A stretch of 64,000 nt of DNA from Pasteurella sp049670895 (GTDB taxonomy: Bacteria > Pseudomonadota > Gammaproteobacteria > Enterobacterales > Pasteurellaceae), in assembly GCF_049670895.1 (NCBI RefSeq), contig NZ_CP187170.1; one strand, 5' to 3'. The notes beneath the pieces were generated by a model that was not told the DNA's origin, ran no database searches, and worked only from the letters and a program-made list of their open reading frames with translations. Positions 48,444 to 57,570 of this stretch are shown here, piece after piece. The position numbers were made by a program, and so were the translations under genes. Numbering within the stretch: the stretch's first letter is position 1; every line of letters begins with the position of its first letter.

Positions 48444-49490
48444 ATGAATATTTTAATCATAGGTCCTTCTTGGGTGGGCGACATGATGATGTCCCACAGC
48501 CTATACCAAGTATTAAAACAACAATATCCCAATTGTGAAATTGATGTAATGGCACCCAACTGGTGCAAACCCCTCCTCGAGCGTATGCCAGAAGTACGCA
48601 ACGCGATCACCATGCCAATTGGACACGGTGCCTTTGCATTAGGTGAACGTTATCGACTCGGTAAAGCCTTAAGAAATCAATATGACATGGCGATTGTGTT
48701 ACCCAACTCCTTAAAATCTGCCTTTATTCCTTTTTTTGCTCGCATTCCTCGACGTCGTGGCTGGAAAGGGGAAAGTCGCTATATCTTCTTAAACGATCTT
48801 CGTACCAATAAAAAAGACTACCCCATGATGGTACAACGCTATATCGCCTTAGCATTTGAAAAAAATGCCGTCCCTCAGGCGAATGCCTTACCTCGCCCTG
48901 TGCCTTATTTGCACATTGATCCTAAAGCACAGCAACACACCTTAAAAAAATTTGAAAAACAGACCGCACTTCTCGCCCAACGTCCAAGTATCGGCTTTTG
49001 CCCAGGGGCAGAATTTGGTCCAGCCAAACGCTGGCCACATTATCATTATGCCAAACTAGCCACAATGCTCATTGAACAAGGTTATGCCATTCGTCTATTT
49101 GGATCCGCAAAAGATGAAGCCGTAGGGGAAGAGATTCGCCAAGCCTTGCCAGACTCATGTCGTCCTTATTGCCTCAACCTTGCAGGGCAAACAAGCTTAA
49201 ATGAAGCCGTGGATTTAATTGCAGATTGCCTCGCCGTGGTGAGCAATGACAGTGGATTAATGCATATTGCCGCAGCAGTAAAACGCCCATTAGTGGCACT
49301 TTACGGCCCAACAAGCCCAGCTTATACGCCCCCACTTTCTGACCAAGCCGTCATTATTCGTTTAATCGAAGGCGGATTAATTAAAGTGAGAAAAGGAAAA
49401 GACAGCGATGAAGGCTATCACCAAAGTTTAATTGATATCCAACCCGACATGGTGTTGGAAAAACTCACCGCATTACTGGCAAACCCATGA
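48444..49490 (+). CDS. waaF: ADP-heptose:LPS heptosyltransferase II
   Basis: 348-aa inner-membrane-associated glycosyltransferase (GT9) adding the second heptose to the lipooligosaccharide inner core. Features include the N-terminal ILIIGPSWVGDMMMSHSLYQ, the PGAEFGPAKRWP block, and the nucleotide-heptose site VVSNDSGLMHIAAAV. It overlaps waaC by four bases (ATGA). Confidence 0.96.
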   Translation: MNILIIGPSWVGDMMMSHSLYQVLKQQYPNCEIDVMAPNWCKPLLERMPEVRNAITMPIGHGAFALGERYRLGKALRNQYDMAIVLPNSLKSAFIPFFARIPRRRGWKGESRYIFLNDLRTNKKDYPMMVQRYIALAFEKNAVPQANALPRPVPYLHIDPKAQQHTLKKFEKQTALLAQRPSIGFCPGAEFGPAKRWPHYHYAKLATMLIEQGYAIRLFGSAKDEAVGEEIRQALPDSCRPYCLNLAGQTSLNEAVDLIADCLAVVSNDSGLMHIAAAVKRPLVALYGPTSPAYTPPLSDQAVIIRLIEGGLIKVRKGKDSDEGYHQSLIDIQPDMVLEKLTALLANP

Positions 49491-50443
49491 AAATTTGTTT
49501 AGTCAAAACCTCATCAATGGGGGACATTCTACACAGCCTACCCGCTCTCACGGATGCCCAACATGCCCTCCCCCATTTACAGGTGGATTGGGTGGTGGAA
49601 GAAAACTTTATGGAAATTCCCCATTGGCATCCAGCAGTCAGACAAGTGATCCCCATCGCCTTACGCCGTTGGCGTCAATCCCCTTTTTCAAAGCAAACCC
49701 GACATCAATGGCAACAATACCGCACATTATTACAAGCAGAATCTTACGATGCTGTCATTGATGCACAAGGCTTAGTGAAAAGTGCTTTCTTTGCGACACG
49801 ACTGGCACAAGGCACAAGCCATGGCTACGATTGCCACTCAATACGAGAACCCCTTGCCGCCTTTTTTTATAATAAAAAATACGCCATCAGCTACCAACAA
49901 CACGCCGTTGAACGCATCCGCCAACTGTTTGCACAAAGCTTAAATTACCCACTCCCAAACACCAAAGGGAATTATGGCATCGCCCCCCATTTCACAGCTC
50001 AGCCAAACCCAGTGCCTTATCTATTATTTTTCCATGGCACCACAAGACAAGATAAATGCCTGCCCGATGCACAATGGCGAGAATTGGCGGAAAAACTGAC
50101 AACCCGAGGCTTACAGATTCGTCTTCCTTGGTCAAATGCACAAGAAAAACAACGTGCAGAAATGATTGCTAACGGTTTGGAAGGTATCAGCATTTTACCG
50201 AAATCCAGCCTATCTGAATTAGCACAACACATCATCAATGCACGTGCCGTTGTGTCTGTTGATACAGGATTAGCACACTTAACTGCCGCCCTCGACAAAC
50301 CCAACCTAACACTCTATGGCGCCACCGATCCCAAATTAATTGGCACCTACGGCAAAAATCAGCATTACCTCATTGCCGACAGCATGGATAAAATCAACGC
50401 CGATGAAATTTTCCAAAAACTAACCGCACTTTTCCCTTTTTGA
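49487..50443 (+). CDS. waaC: ADP-heptose:LPS heptosyltransferase I
   Basis: 318-aa GT9 enzyme adding the first heptose to Kdo. The N-terminus KICLVKTSSMGDILHSLPAL and the VSVDTGLAHLTAALDKPN motif are typical. It overlaps waaF by four bases and its stop lies six bases before the degenerate terminal repeat of the CRISPR array. I see no terminator between them, so its transcript may run into the array antisense. Confidence 0.96.
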   Translation: MKICLVKTSSMGDILHSLPALTDAQHALPHLQVDWVVEENFMEIPHWHPAVRQVIPIALRRWRQSPFSKQTRHQWQQYRTLLQAESYDAVIDAQGLVKSAFFATRLAQGTSHGYDCHSIREPLAAFFYNKKYAISYQQHAVERIRQLFAQSLNYPLPNTKGNYGIAPHFTAQPNPVPYLLFFHGTTRQDKCLPDAQWRELAEKLTTRGLQIRLPWSNAQEKQRAEMIANGLEGISILPKSSLSELAQHIINARAVVSVDTGLAHLTAALDKPNLTLYGATDPKLIGTYGKNQHYLIADSMDKINADEIFQKLTALFPF

Positions 50444-50449
50444 ATGAAA

Positions 50450-53400
50450 ATTTAAAGCTGCCTGTGCGGCAGTGAACTTTTTTAGATAATAAAAAAGCCC
50501 TGAAATTAGCTTTCTAAGCTGCCTGTGCGGCAGTGAACATAGCATGCCAGATGTAACATCGTTGCTTTTTTTTCTAAGCTGCCTGTGCGGCAGTGAACGC
50601 AGAGCAGATGTAATCCCGCCCACGTAGTCGTTTCTAAGCTGCCTGTGCGGCAGTGAACAGGTAAAAATAACTACACCGCTTTTCAAAACTTTTCTAAGCT
50701 GCCTGTGCGGCAGTGAACACGGAAGGCGGACAGTCTAAAGTCGCTATCGACTTTCTAAGCTGCCTGTGCGGCAGTGAACCATTACACTAACAAAAGCAAA
50801 AACACTTTCGATTTCTAAGCTACCTGTGCGGCAGTGAACTAGCAATTTTTATCTATCTTTTTGTAAAAGAATTTCTAAGCTGCCTGTGCGGCAGTGAACG
50901 CTCCCACCAAATGACCGCTGTATATTTTGCGTTTCTAAGCTGCCTGTGCGGCAGTGAACTAATTGGAAAACGCATAAACACACGCTTTACATTTCTAAGC
51001 TGCCTGTGCGGCAGTGAACGAATTCGTCTTTTGCCCCGTATCCCCGATCGTTTCTAAGCTGCCTGTGCGGCAGTGAACCAGATCGTGCTACATCTAAACT
51101 TATCCCTCAGTTTCTAAGCTGCCTGTGCGGCAGTGAACTTGTCTTTCCCACATGTCAATAAATACATTTCTTTCTAAGCTGCCTGTGCGGCAGTGAACAG
51201 TTTCTGTCAAGACTTTTCAAGAAATCAATTTTTCTAAGCTGCCTGTGCGGCAGTGAACTTAACTCCGTTTAATAGATCGTTAATATCATGGTTTCTAAGC
51301 TGCCTGTGCGGCAGTGAACCATTTAATAACATTGTTCGGAGACTGGCTGTTTTTCTAAGCTGCCTGTGCGGCAGTGAACGTCTGAACATTCTTTGAATAA
51401 GCACGTCTAGCTTTCTAAGCTGCCTGTGCGACAGTGAACGCAGGCGTTCATCGTTTTGCGTTGTCATCGGTTTTCTAAGCTGCCTGTGCGGCAGTGAACG
51501 CTGTAAGTGTCGTATCGTTGCACTCGACGGCTTTCTAAGCTGCCTGTGCGGCAGTGAACTTTTAAAGTCAGAGGGTGAAGTGTTCGCCAGTTTTCTAAGC
51601 TGCCTGTGCGGCAGTGAACAGTTGTTAAGTGGTAAGCTTGGCATTAATATTTTTCTAAGCTGCCTGTGCGGCAGTGAACTGTTGAGCGTTTTAAATATGA
51701 AAAAGAGATTTTTTCTAAGCTGCCTGTGCGGCAGTGAACTTACGGGGCTACAGCCGTCGCCCCTTCCGTCATTTCTAAGCTGCCTGTGCGGCAGTGAACG
51801 TTTAAAAAGCGGTGATGTTGTTGTTCTTGGTTTTCTAAGCTGCCTGTGCGGCAGTGAACGATAATAAAATAATGCTGGGTTTTGATTCGGTTTTCTAAGC
51901 TGCCTGTGCGGCAGTGAACCCTGATGATTGGCTAAAAGCCACGCAATACGATTTCTAAGCTGCCTGTGCGGCAGTGAACATGTTTATGCCTGAAAAAAAT
52001 CCTGACATTTGTTTCTAAGCTGCCTGTGCGGCAGTGAACATATTCAATAGACTGGACTTCTCGCCCCTCTCGTTTCTAAGCTGCCTGTGCGGCAGTGAAC
52101 GAGAGTTAGTATTAATCTCAACGCTAGACGGTTTTCTAAGCTGCCTGTGCGGCAGTGAACAAAACCGAATTAATTACAGATTTTGTGTGCGTTTTCTAAG
52201 CTGCCTGTGCGGCAGTGAACTTATTGCGTTTAATAGTATTAAAGGGGGCGTATTTCTAAGCTGCCTGTGCGGCAGTGAACCCGCTTTCGGCTCTTCCTGC
52301 GTTTGTGCTGTTTTTCTAAGCTGCCTGTGCGGCAGTGAACTTAAATTGTTCTGCGGTTACGCCGTTTTCTGCTTTCTAAGCTGCCTGTGCGGCAGTGAAC
52401 GCCTTGTTTTAAGTCATACGCCAACTCGTCAATTTCTAAGCTGCCTGTGCGGCAGTGAACAATCTGTGTAGATTTATTTTCACGCACGAATTTTTCTAAG
52501 CTGCCTGTGCGGCAGTGAACCAAATAAGCATAATAGCGTGCGGAATATTCTTTTTCTAAGCTGCCTGTGCGGCAGTGAACAGCCTAATATCAGCGTAAAA
52601 GTGATTAATAATTTTCTAAGCTGCCTGTGCGGCAGTGAACCAATGCGGTTGCCAAAGCGGCAAATACACCATTTTCTAAGCTGCCTGTGCGGCAGTGAAC
52701 ATTCTTTTACTTCTTCTTTGTGATCGTTGTTATTTCTAAGCTGCCTGTGCGGCAGTGAACAGCGAGTCAATTAAACTTCTCAAAGAGCAAGATTTCTAAG
52801 CTGCCTGTGCGGCAGTGAACAAAAAAAAGCTGAACAATGGAAAGAGCAGAACTTTCTAAGCTGCCTGTGCGGCAGTGAACACACAGTGGGACGAGTACAA
52901 ACTCCAGTATTATTTCTAAGCTGCCTGTGCGGCAGTGAACTCAGCATTAAAGACAACAGAATTAATTACTTTTTTCTAAGCTGCCTGTGCGGCAGTGAAC
53001 TCCATGTATTAATACACGTCTCTCGGCTTTCTTTTCTAAGCTGCCTGTGCGGCAGTGAACACCGATTCGGCATTTCGTTTTCTACATCTTCTTTTCTAAG
53101 CTGCCTGTGCGGCAGTGAACAAGACACTGAAGAATAATATATCGAATATTAATTTCTAAGCTGCCTGTGCGGCAGTGAACTTGCAAAATACTGCGATCAG
53201 ATGGTGCCCGATTTTCTAAGCTGCCTGTGCGGCAGTGAACGGTTTGATTTTAAATTATCTGGTGCTTCATAGTTTCTAAGCTGCCTGTGCGGCAGTGAAC
53301 CAAAATTAAGCTATCCGAACATTGCGATGTTTTTTCTAAGCTGCCTGTGCGGCAGTGAACCACAACTTGGTGATGTTGTAATGTTGCAAGTTTTTCTAAG

Positions 53401-54142
53401 CTGCCTGTGCGGCAGTGAACATGAAAGGTTACGAAATTGAGCTTGAGGACAAATTTCTAAGCTGCCTGTGCGGCAGTGAACAAAAGGAGTTGGTATGAAA
53501 AAATTATTAAAGTTTTCTAAGCTGCCTGTGCGGCAGTGAACTACGCTCCAGACGTCTTTATCGGAACAGTTAATTTCTAAGCTGCCTGTGCGGCAGTGAA
53601 CTTCATTTGTAACAGGGTGTAACACTTCAAAACTTTCTAAGCTGCCTGTGCGGCAGTGAACAGTTCTTCTTGAGCTTTGTTAAATTCTCGTGTTTTCTAA
53701 GCTGCCTGTGCGGCAGTGAACATAACAAAAACATCTTTTGTAGCCATTGTTAATTTCTAAGCTGCCTGTGCGGCAGTGAACTTGAGAAATTGGGGGCGGT
53801 AGGATTTTAGTGTTTTCTAAGCTGCCTGTGCGGCAGTGAACGTGCATTAATGGCGGCGTTAATCAGTTGCTCATTTTCTAAGCTGCCTGTGCGGCAGTGA
53901 ACTTTTTTATTGTCTGTAGAAAAGGAAAGAAAATTTTCTAAGCTGCCTGTGCGGCAGTGAACCTCCTGTAGAATTTGGATAAATTCACATAAAATTTCTA
54001 AGCTGCCTGTGCGGCAGTGAACTTGGTGATGGTTATGAGCAGCGCATACCTAGATTTCTAAGCTGCCTGTGCGGCAGTGAACGTCAACCAACAGTGAATT
54101 TATGGGTGAATGGCTTTCTAAGCTGCCTGTGCGGCAGTGAAC
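50450..54142 (-). CRISPR. Type I-F CRISPR array, 62 repeats and 61 spacers
   Basis: 28-bp repeats every 60 bp. In transcribed (minus) orientation the repeat begins GTTCACTGCCGCACAGGCAG and ends CTTAGAAA, the type I-F form, with a CTGCC/GGCAG hairpin. Spacers are 32 nt except, by phase shifts, six of 33 and one of 31. The leftmost repeat (50450-50477) is degenerate at three bases (50450, 50453, 50454), marking the old end; the leader is at the right. Two internal repeats have single changes (50822 and 51431). No duplicate spacers were noticed by eye. No cas gene is present in the window. Confidence 0.98.
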
Positions 54143-54289
54143 TAGAGTAGTTTAATCAAGATATAAGATGGCATCAAGCTTTAAGCGTGATTTTCTTAAA
54201 AAAACCCTTTTTTCGGGCATAAAAATAACCCTTTGATCTTATTAGAAAAATATTCTTGTCAGAAAAAAGGGTTAGAAATTAGGTTTGGC
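54143..54289 (-). promoter_or_regulatory. CRISPR leader
   Basis: 147 bp of AT-rich DNA between the first repeat and the srmB stop. It has a perfect 12-bp inverted repeat: AACCCTTTTTTC (54203-54214) and GAAAAAAGGGTT (54262-54273), plus a further AACCCTTT at 54227-54234. The array promoter and any IHF site should lie here. The inverted repeat could also end srmB transcription. Confidence 0.75.
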
Positions 54290-55612
54290 TTATTCAGCAG
54301 AAGTCAGTGATGAACTTGGTTTACGGCGTTTGCCGATATTTTTGGTCTCTTTGTGGCGAAGTTTACTTTTTTTCTTCTGCTCTTGTTTTTCTGCTTTTTT
54401 GACTTTAATGCGGGCTTTTTGTTTTTTGCTCACCGTTTTTATTTCACCGTCTTTTGGTGCTTTTGTGCGAGGTTCCAAACCTGCCAGTGTGCGTGCTTTT
54501 AATAATTCTTGGGTGTAGCGTTTGATTTTACCCAGCAATTTGTAATCATGGGCTTCAACGAAAGATACTGCCACGCCTTTTTTGCCTGCACGAGCAGTCC
54601 GTCCGATGCGGTGTAAATAGGTGTCGGCACTGTATGGTAAGTCGAAATTCATGACATGGCTGACATCTTCAATATCAATTCCTCGTGCGGCGACATCTGT
54701 GGCGACTAAAACAGTAACCACGCCATTTTTGAGTTTGTTAATGGCGTTATTCCGTTGTGTTTGTGCCATTTCCCCTTCTAAATAGGTGGAGCGAATGCCT
54801 CGCTTACGTAAGGTGTCGGAAAGTTCCCGCACATCTTCACGACGGCGTACAAAAACGATGCCTCGGGTGACCTTTTCTTCGTCAATAAAACGTGCCAATA
54901 ATTTGATTTTGTGTTCTTGGCTGTCGGCATGGTAATACCATTGCTGGATTTTTTTGCGTTCACGGCGGCTAGGTTCGGCATCAATTTGTACAGGATCGGT
55001 TAATAAGCGGCTGGCAAAATCCACTAGAAGATCGCCTTCTAATGTGGCTGAAAATAATAAGGTTTGTTTACGCCAGCGGGTTTCTGCGGCAATTTTTTCG
55101 GCATCTTGTCCGAAACCCATTTGTAGCATGCGATCTGCTTCGTCAAAAATCAGGATTTCCACCGCTCGGCAATCAAAATTTTCTTCTTTGATATATTGTA
55201 ATAAACGCCCTGGGGTTGCCACGACAATATCTTGGTTACTATTGAAAATTTCACCGTGATTTTGATATGCCACTCCCCCAGTGATGGTTGCGATGCTGAG
55301 TTTGGTAAACTCAGCTAAGGATTCAGCTTGTTCTGCCACTTGCATGGCTAATTCTCGGGTTGGGGTGAGAATTAAAATGCGTGGTGTTCCGGGTTTGCGA
55401 CGTGGGTAATCCAATAAATGCTGAATGGCAGGCAGTAAAAAGGCGGCAGTTTTCCCTGTGCCTGTGGGTGCTGATCCTAACACATCTCGCTGTTCCATTG
55501 CGGCAGGAATGGTGTCTTGCTGAATGGCGGTTGGGCGGGTGTAGCCTTTTTTCGTTAAGGCTTTGAGTAAGGCAGGATGGAGATCAAAATCTTCAAAAGT
55601 TGCTAATGTCAT
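54290..55612 (-). CDS. srmB: DEAD-box RNA helicase SrmB
   Basis: 440-aa helicase acting in early 50S ribosome assembly. Motif I is APTGTGKT (48-55), motif II DEAD (157-160), then SAT and the C-terminal HRIGRTARAG. The last ~60 residues are a basic Lys-rich tail that binds RNA. It is divergent from trmN6, as srmB and yfiC are in E. coli. Downstream lies the CRISPR leader on the same strand. Confidence 0.94.
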   Translation of the reverse strand: MTLATFEDFDLHPALLKALTKKGYTRPTAIQQDTIPAAMEQRDVLGSAPTGTGKTAAFLLPAIQHLLDYPRRKPGTPRILILTPTRELAMQVAEQAESLAEFTKLSIATITGGVAYQNHGEIFNSNQDIVVATPGRLLQYIKEENFDCRAVEILIFDEADRMLQMGFGQDAEKIAAETRWRKQTLLFSATLEGDLLVDFASRLLTDPVQIDAEPSRRERKKIQQWYYHADSQEHKIKLLARFIDEEKVTRGIVFVRRREDVRELSDTLRKRGIRSTYLEGEMAQTQRNNAINKLKNGVVTVLVATDVAARGIDIEDVSHVMNFDLPYSADTYLHRIGRTARAGKKGVAVSFVEAHDYKLLGKIKRYTQELLKARTLAGLEPRTKAPKDGEIKTVSKKQKARIKVKKAEKQEQKKKSKLRHKETKNIGKRRKPSSSLTSAE

Positions 55613-55724
55613 GAGTATGGGTTTCTATCATTGTAAAATTGTGGCAGATTATACCGCACTTTGTCCTTGTTGCGAAATGAAGACGGTATTTTGTGAAAAA
55701 GTGCGGTCATTTTTAAGGGAGTTT

Positions 55725-56438
55725 ATGTCAGCAAAACAAAAAGGGTTTACCTTTAAACAATTTCATGTTGATCATCATCGTTGTGCGATGAAAGTTGGTA
55801 CAGATGGGATTTTATTGGGGGCTTGGGCAGATGTGAGTCAAGCCAAGCGTATTCTTGATTTAGGCACTGGCACAGGTTTGGTGGCACTGATGTTGGCACA
55901 ACGTAGCCATGAAGAAGCACAAGTGCATGCTGTGGAATTAGATCGTGATGCCTTTTTGCAGGCTCAAGACAATATTCACGCCTCACCATGGACAAAGAAA
56001 CTGCGGTTATATCAACAGGATATGGCAAGCTTTTGTTCAAATTCTGTGGATAAGTTTGATTTAATCGTGGCAAATCCGCCTTATTTTCCACAAGGAGTAA
56101 ATTGTGCCACGCCACAACGGGCACTGGCACGTTATACGGCTTGCTATGGTCATGCAGATTGGTTAGCGTTTGCCGCTCGTTGTGTTTCCCCACAAGGAAA
56201 AATCAGCTTTGTTTTGCCTTTTGAGGCAGGGGAAATGTTGTTAAAACAGACCGCACTTTATTGTGTTGAGCGTTGTGAGGTGGTGACGAAAAAAGGCAAA
56301 GCTCCACAGCGTATCTTGCTGAGTTTTGCTTTGCACGCCCAGCCCTTACAGCAAAGTCAGCTAATAATTTATGAGACAAATCATCAATATCACGCCGATT
56401 TTATTGCTCTGACTCGTGAATTTTATTTGAAGTTTTAA
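55725..56438 (+). CDS. trmN6: tRNA1(Val) (adenine(37)-N6)-methyltransferase
   Basis: 237-aa SAM-dependent methyltransferase (YfiC). The SAM motif is LDLGTGTGLVALML and the N6-adenine catalytic motif is NPPY (VANPPYFPQG). AAGGGAG at 55715-55721 fixes the ATG at 55725; the frame is open back to 55563, overlapping the srmB promoter region, without support. Confidence 0.94.
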   Translation: MSAKQKGFTFKQFHVDHHRCAMKVGTDGILLGAWADVSQAKRILDLGTGTGLVALMLAQRSHEEAQVHAVELDRDAFLQAQDNIHASPWTKKLRLYQQDMASFCSNSVDKFDLIVANPPYFPQGVNCATPQRALARYTACYGHADWLAFAARCVSPQGKISFVLPFEAGEMLLKQTALYCVERCEVVTKKGKAPQRILLSFALHAQPLQQSQLIIYETNHQYHADFIALTREFYLKF

Positions 56439-56499
56439 CGAAAGGTTAAAAAAGTGCGGTGAGTTTTCGCAACGTTTTGAAGGGGCTATAAATAAATTC

Positions 56500-56522
56500 G
56501 CCCCTCTTTCAAAAAGAGGGGC
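56500..56522. terminator. Hairpin between trmN6 and pnuC
   Basis: GCCCCTCTTT and AAAGAGGGGC form a 10-bp stem with a 3-base loop. There is no clear T run, so it may be a weak terminator for the two convergent genes. Confidence 0.5.
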
Positions 56523-56635
56523 ATGTGAGATTCACGACAAGGATATGATGGCGAATCCTGTCATGCTACAACAACACATTATCAGTATAAAATTAATGCT
56601 GTTTTATCTCCATAAAGGCGATAGTTCATTGAGCA

Positions 56636-57325
56636 TTATGCGTTTCTTACAAGTTTACGCCAGTTGTAATAACCGTAAAGTGAGTTTAATAAATATGCAG
56701 AATACATCATCACCATAGAAAGTGAGCTTTCAGCAGCTTGTAACCACAATACGATAGAAATCACATTCAGGGCAATCCATAAAAGCCAATGTTGACGATA
56801 ACGTAGCACCATTAATAATTGTGCCACCACCACGATAACCGTTGTTAAACCATCTAATCCTGTGGAACTTCCCCCTGCAGCATTTAAGGCTTCAACAAAT
56901 AATAATGTTCCCCCAATAATAGCCGAGAAGGTGATCACCCAACCTTTTAAAGTGAGCGATTTACTGATGACAGCTTCAGTATTTTCGGTTTCTTTTTGTA
57001 GCTTATTCTTCCATAAGAAATAACCAACAAACTGAGCGGGAATATATACATAAAGCACGGTGTTCATTTCACCTAAATAGTTTGCACCCCACGCCACATA
57101 AAAATAGGTGTAAGCAAAGATCAAACCAAATAAATAGTTACTGATTTTACCTTTACTAACAAAAACCACGCACAAAACGCCCGAAATGCCTGAAATCATC
57201 GCTAAAATAGACTCAGGATTTTGCACATATACAATAACTTGTGCTGCCAAGAAAATCGCTAACCACACGACTTCGAACAGCTTCCAGCCACCAAAAAACT
57301 CATTTTTAATACTTTCTAGATTCAT
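56636..57325 (-). CDS. pnuC: Nicotinamide riboside transporter PnuC
   Basis: 229-aa inner-membrane protein with about seven hydrophobic helices that facilitates nicotinamide riboside uptake. Family features include the aromatic YLFGLIFAYTYFYVAWGANYLGEMNTVLY region and a C-terminal YGYYNWRKL. In Pasteurellaceae this is the main entry route for the V-factor precursors of NAD. It is convergent with trmN6. Confidence 0.93.
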   Translation of the reverse strand: MNLESIKNEFFGGWKLFEVVWLAIFLAAQVIVYVQNPESILAMISGISGVLCVVFVSKGKISNYLFGLIFAYTYFYVAWGANYLGEMNTVLYVYIPAQFVGYFLWKNKLQKETENTEAVISKSLTLKGWVITFSAIIGGTLLFVEALNAAGGSSTGLDGLTTVIVVVAQLLMVLRYRQHWLLWIALNVISIVLWLQAAESSLSMVMMYSAYLLNSLYGYYNWRKLVRNA

Positions 57326-57361
57326 TGTTGTTACCTCGTTAAAGAAAAAAAGATAGGTGAA

Positions 57362-57389
57362 TTTTTACACTACGATTTTATAATGTCAA
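57362..57389 (-). promoter_or_regulatory. Candidate pnuC promoter
   Basis: On the minus strand TTGACA (57384-57389), a 16-bp spacer and TAAAAA (57362-57367), about 37 bp before the start codon. The -35 is perfect, the -10 matches at four of six. Confidence 0.55.
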
Positions 57390-57519
57390 TAATAAGCTAC
57401 ATTTTATTCTTTAAAATAGGATTATTTTATTATTTTTGTAATATATGGACTAAATTTTTCTTTAATATGGATGTTATCCATCAGAATGGATATTTCGTTT
57501 TATTTTTCGGTCTAAGATC

Positions 57520-57544
57520 GCTAAAATAGCCGGCTATTTTTAGC
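57520..57544. repeat. Near-perfect palindrome before rapA
   Basis: GCTAAAATAGCC and GGCTATTTTTAGC abut, differing by one extra T. It lies 27 bp before the rapA start and could be a cruciform, an operator, or a hairpin in the leader. Confidence 0.55.
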
Positions 57545-57570
57545 AAACAATTTAGAGAAAGTATTACATT

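Noticed and set aside
52141..52980. Two spacers sharing GAATTAATTAC
   Set aside because: Only 11 bases match in AT-rich sequence and the rest differ; probably chance rather than the same protospacer.
50420..53625. Open frames through the CRISPR region encoding repeated FLSCLCGSE or SLPHRQLRK peptides on both strands
   Set aside because: They are translations of the CRISPR repeat itself; the 60-bp period is a multiple of three, so frames stay open. No ribosome sites or conserved protein.
55563..55724. Longer start for trmN6
   Set aside because: The upstream codons overlap the srmB start region; AAGGGAG sits correctly before 55725.
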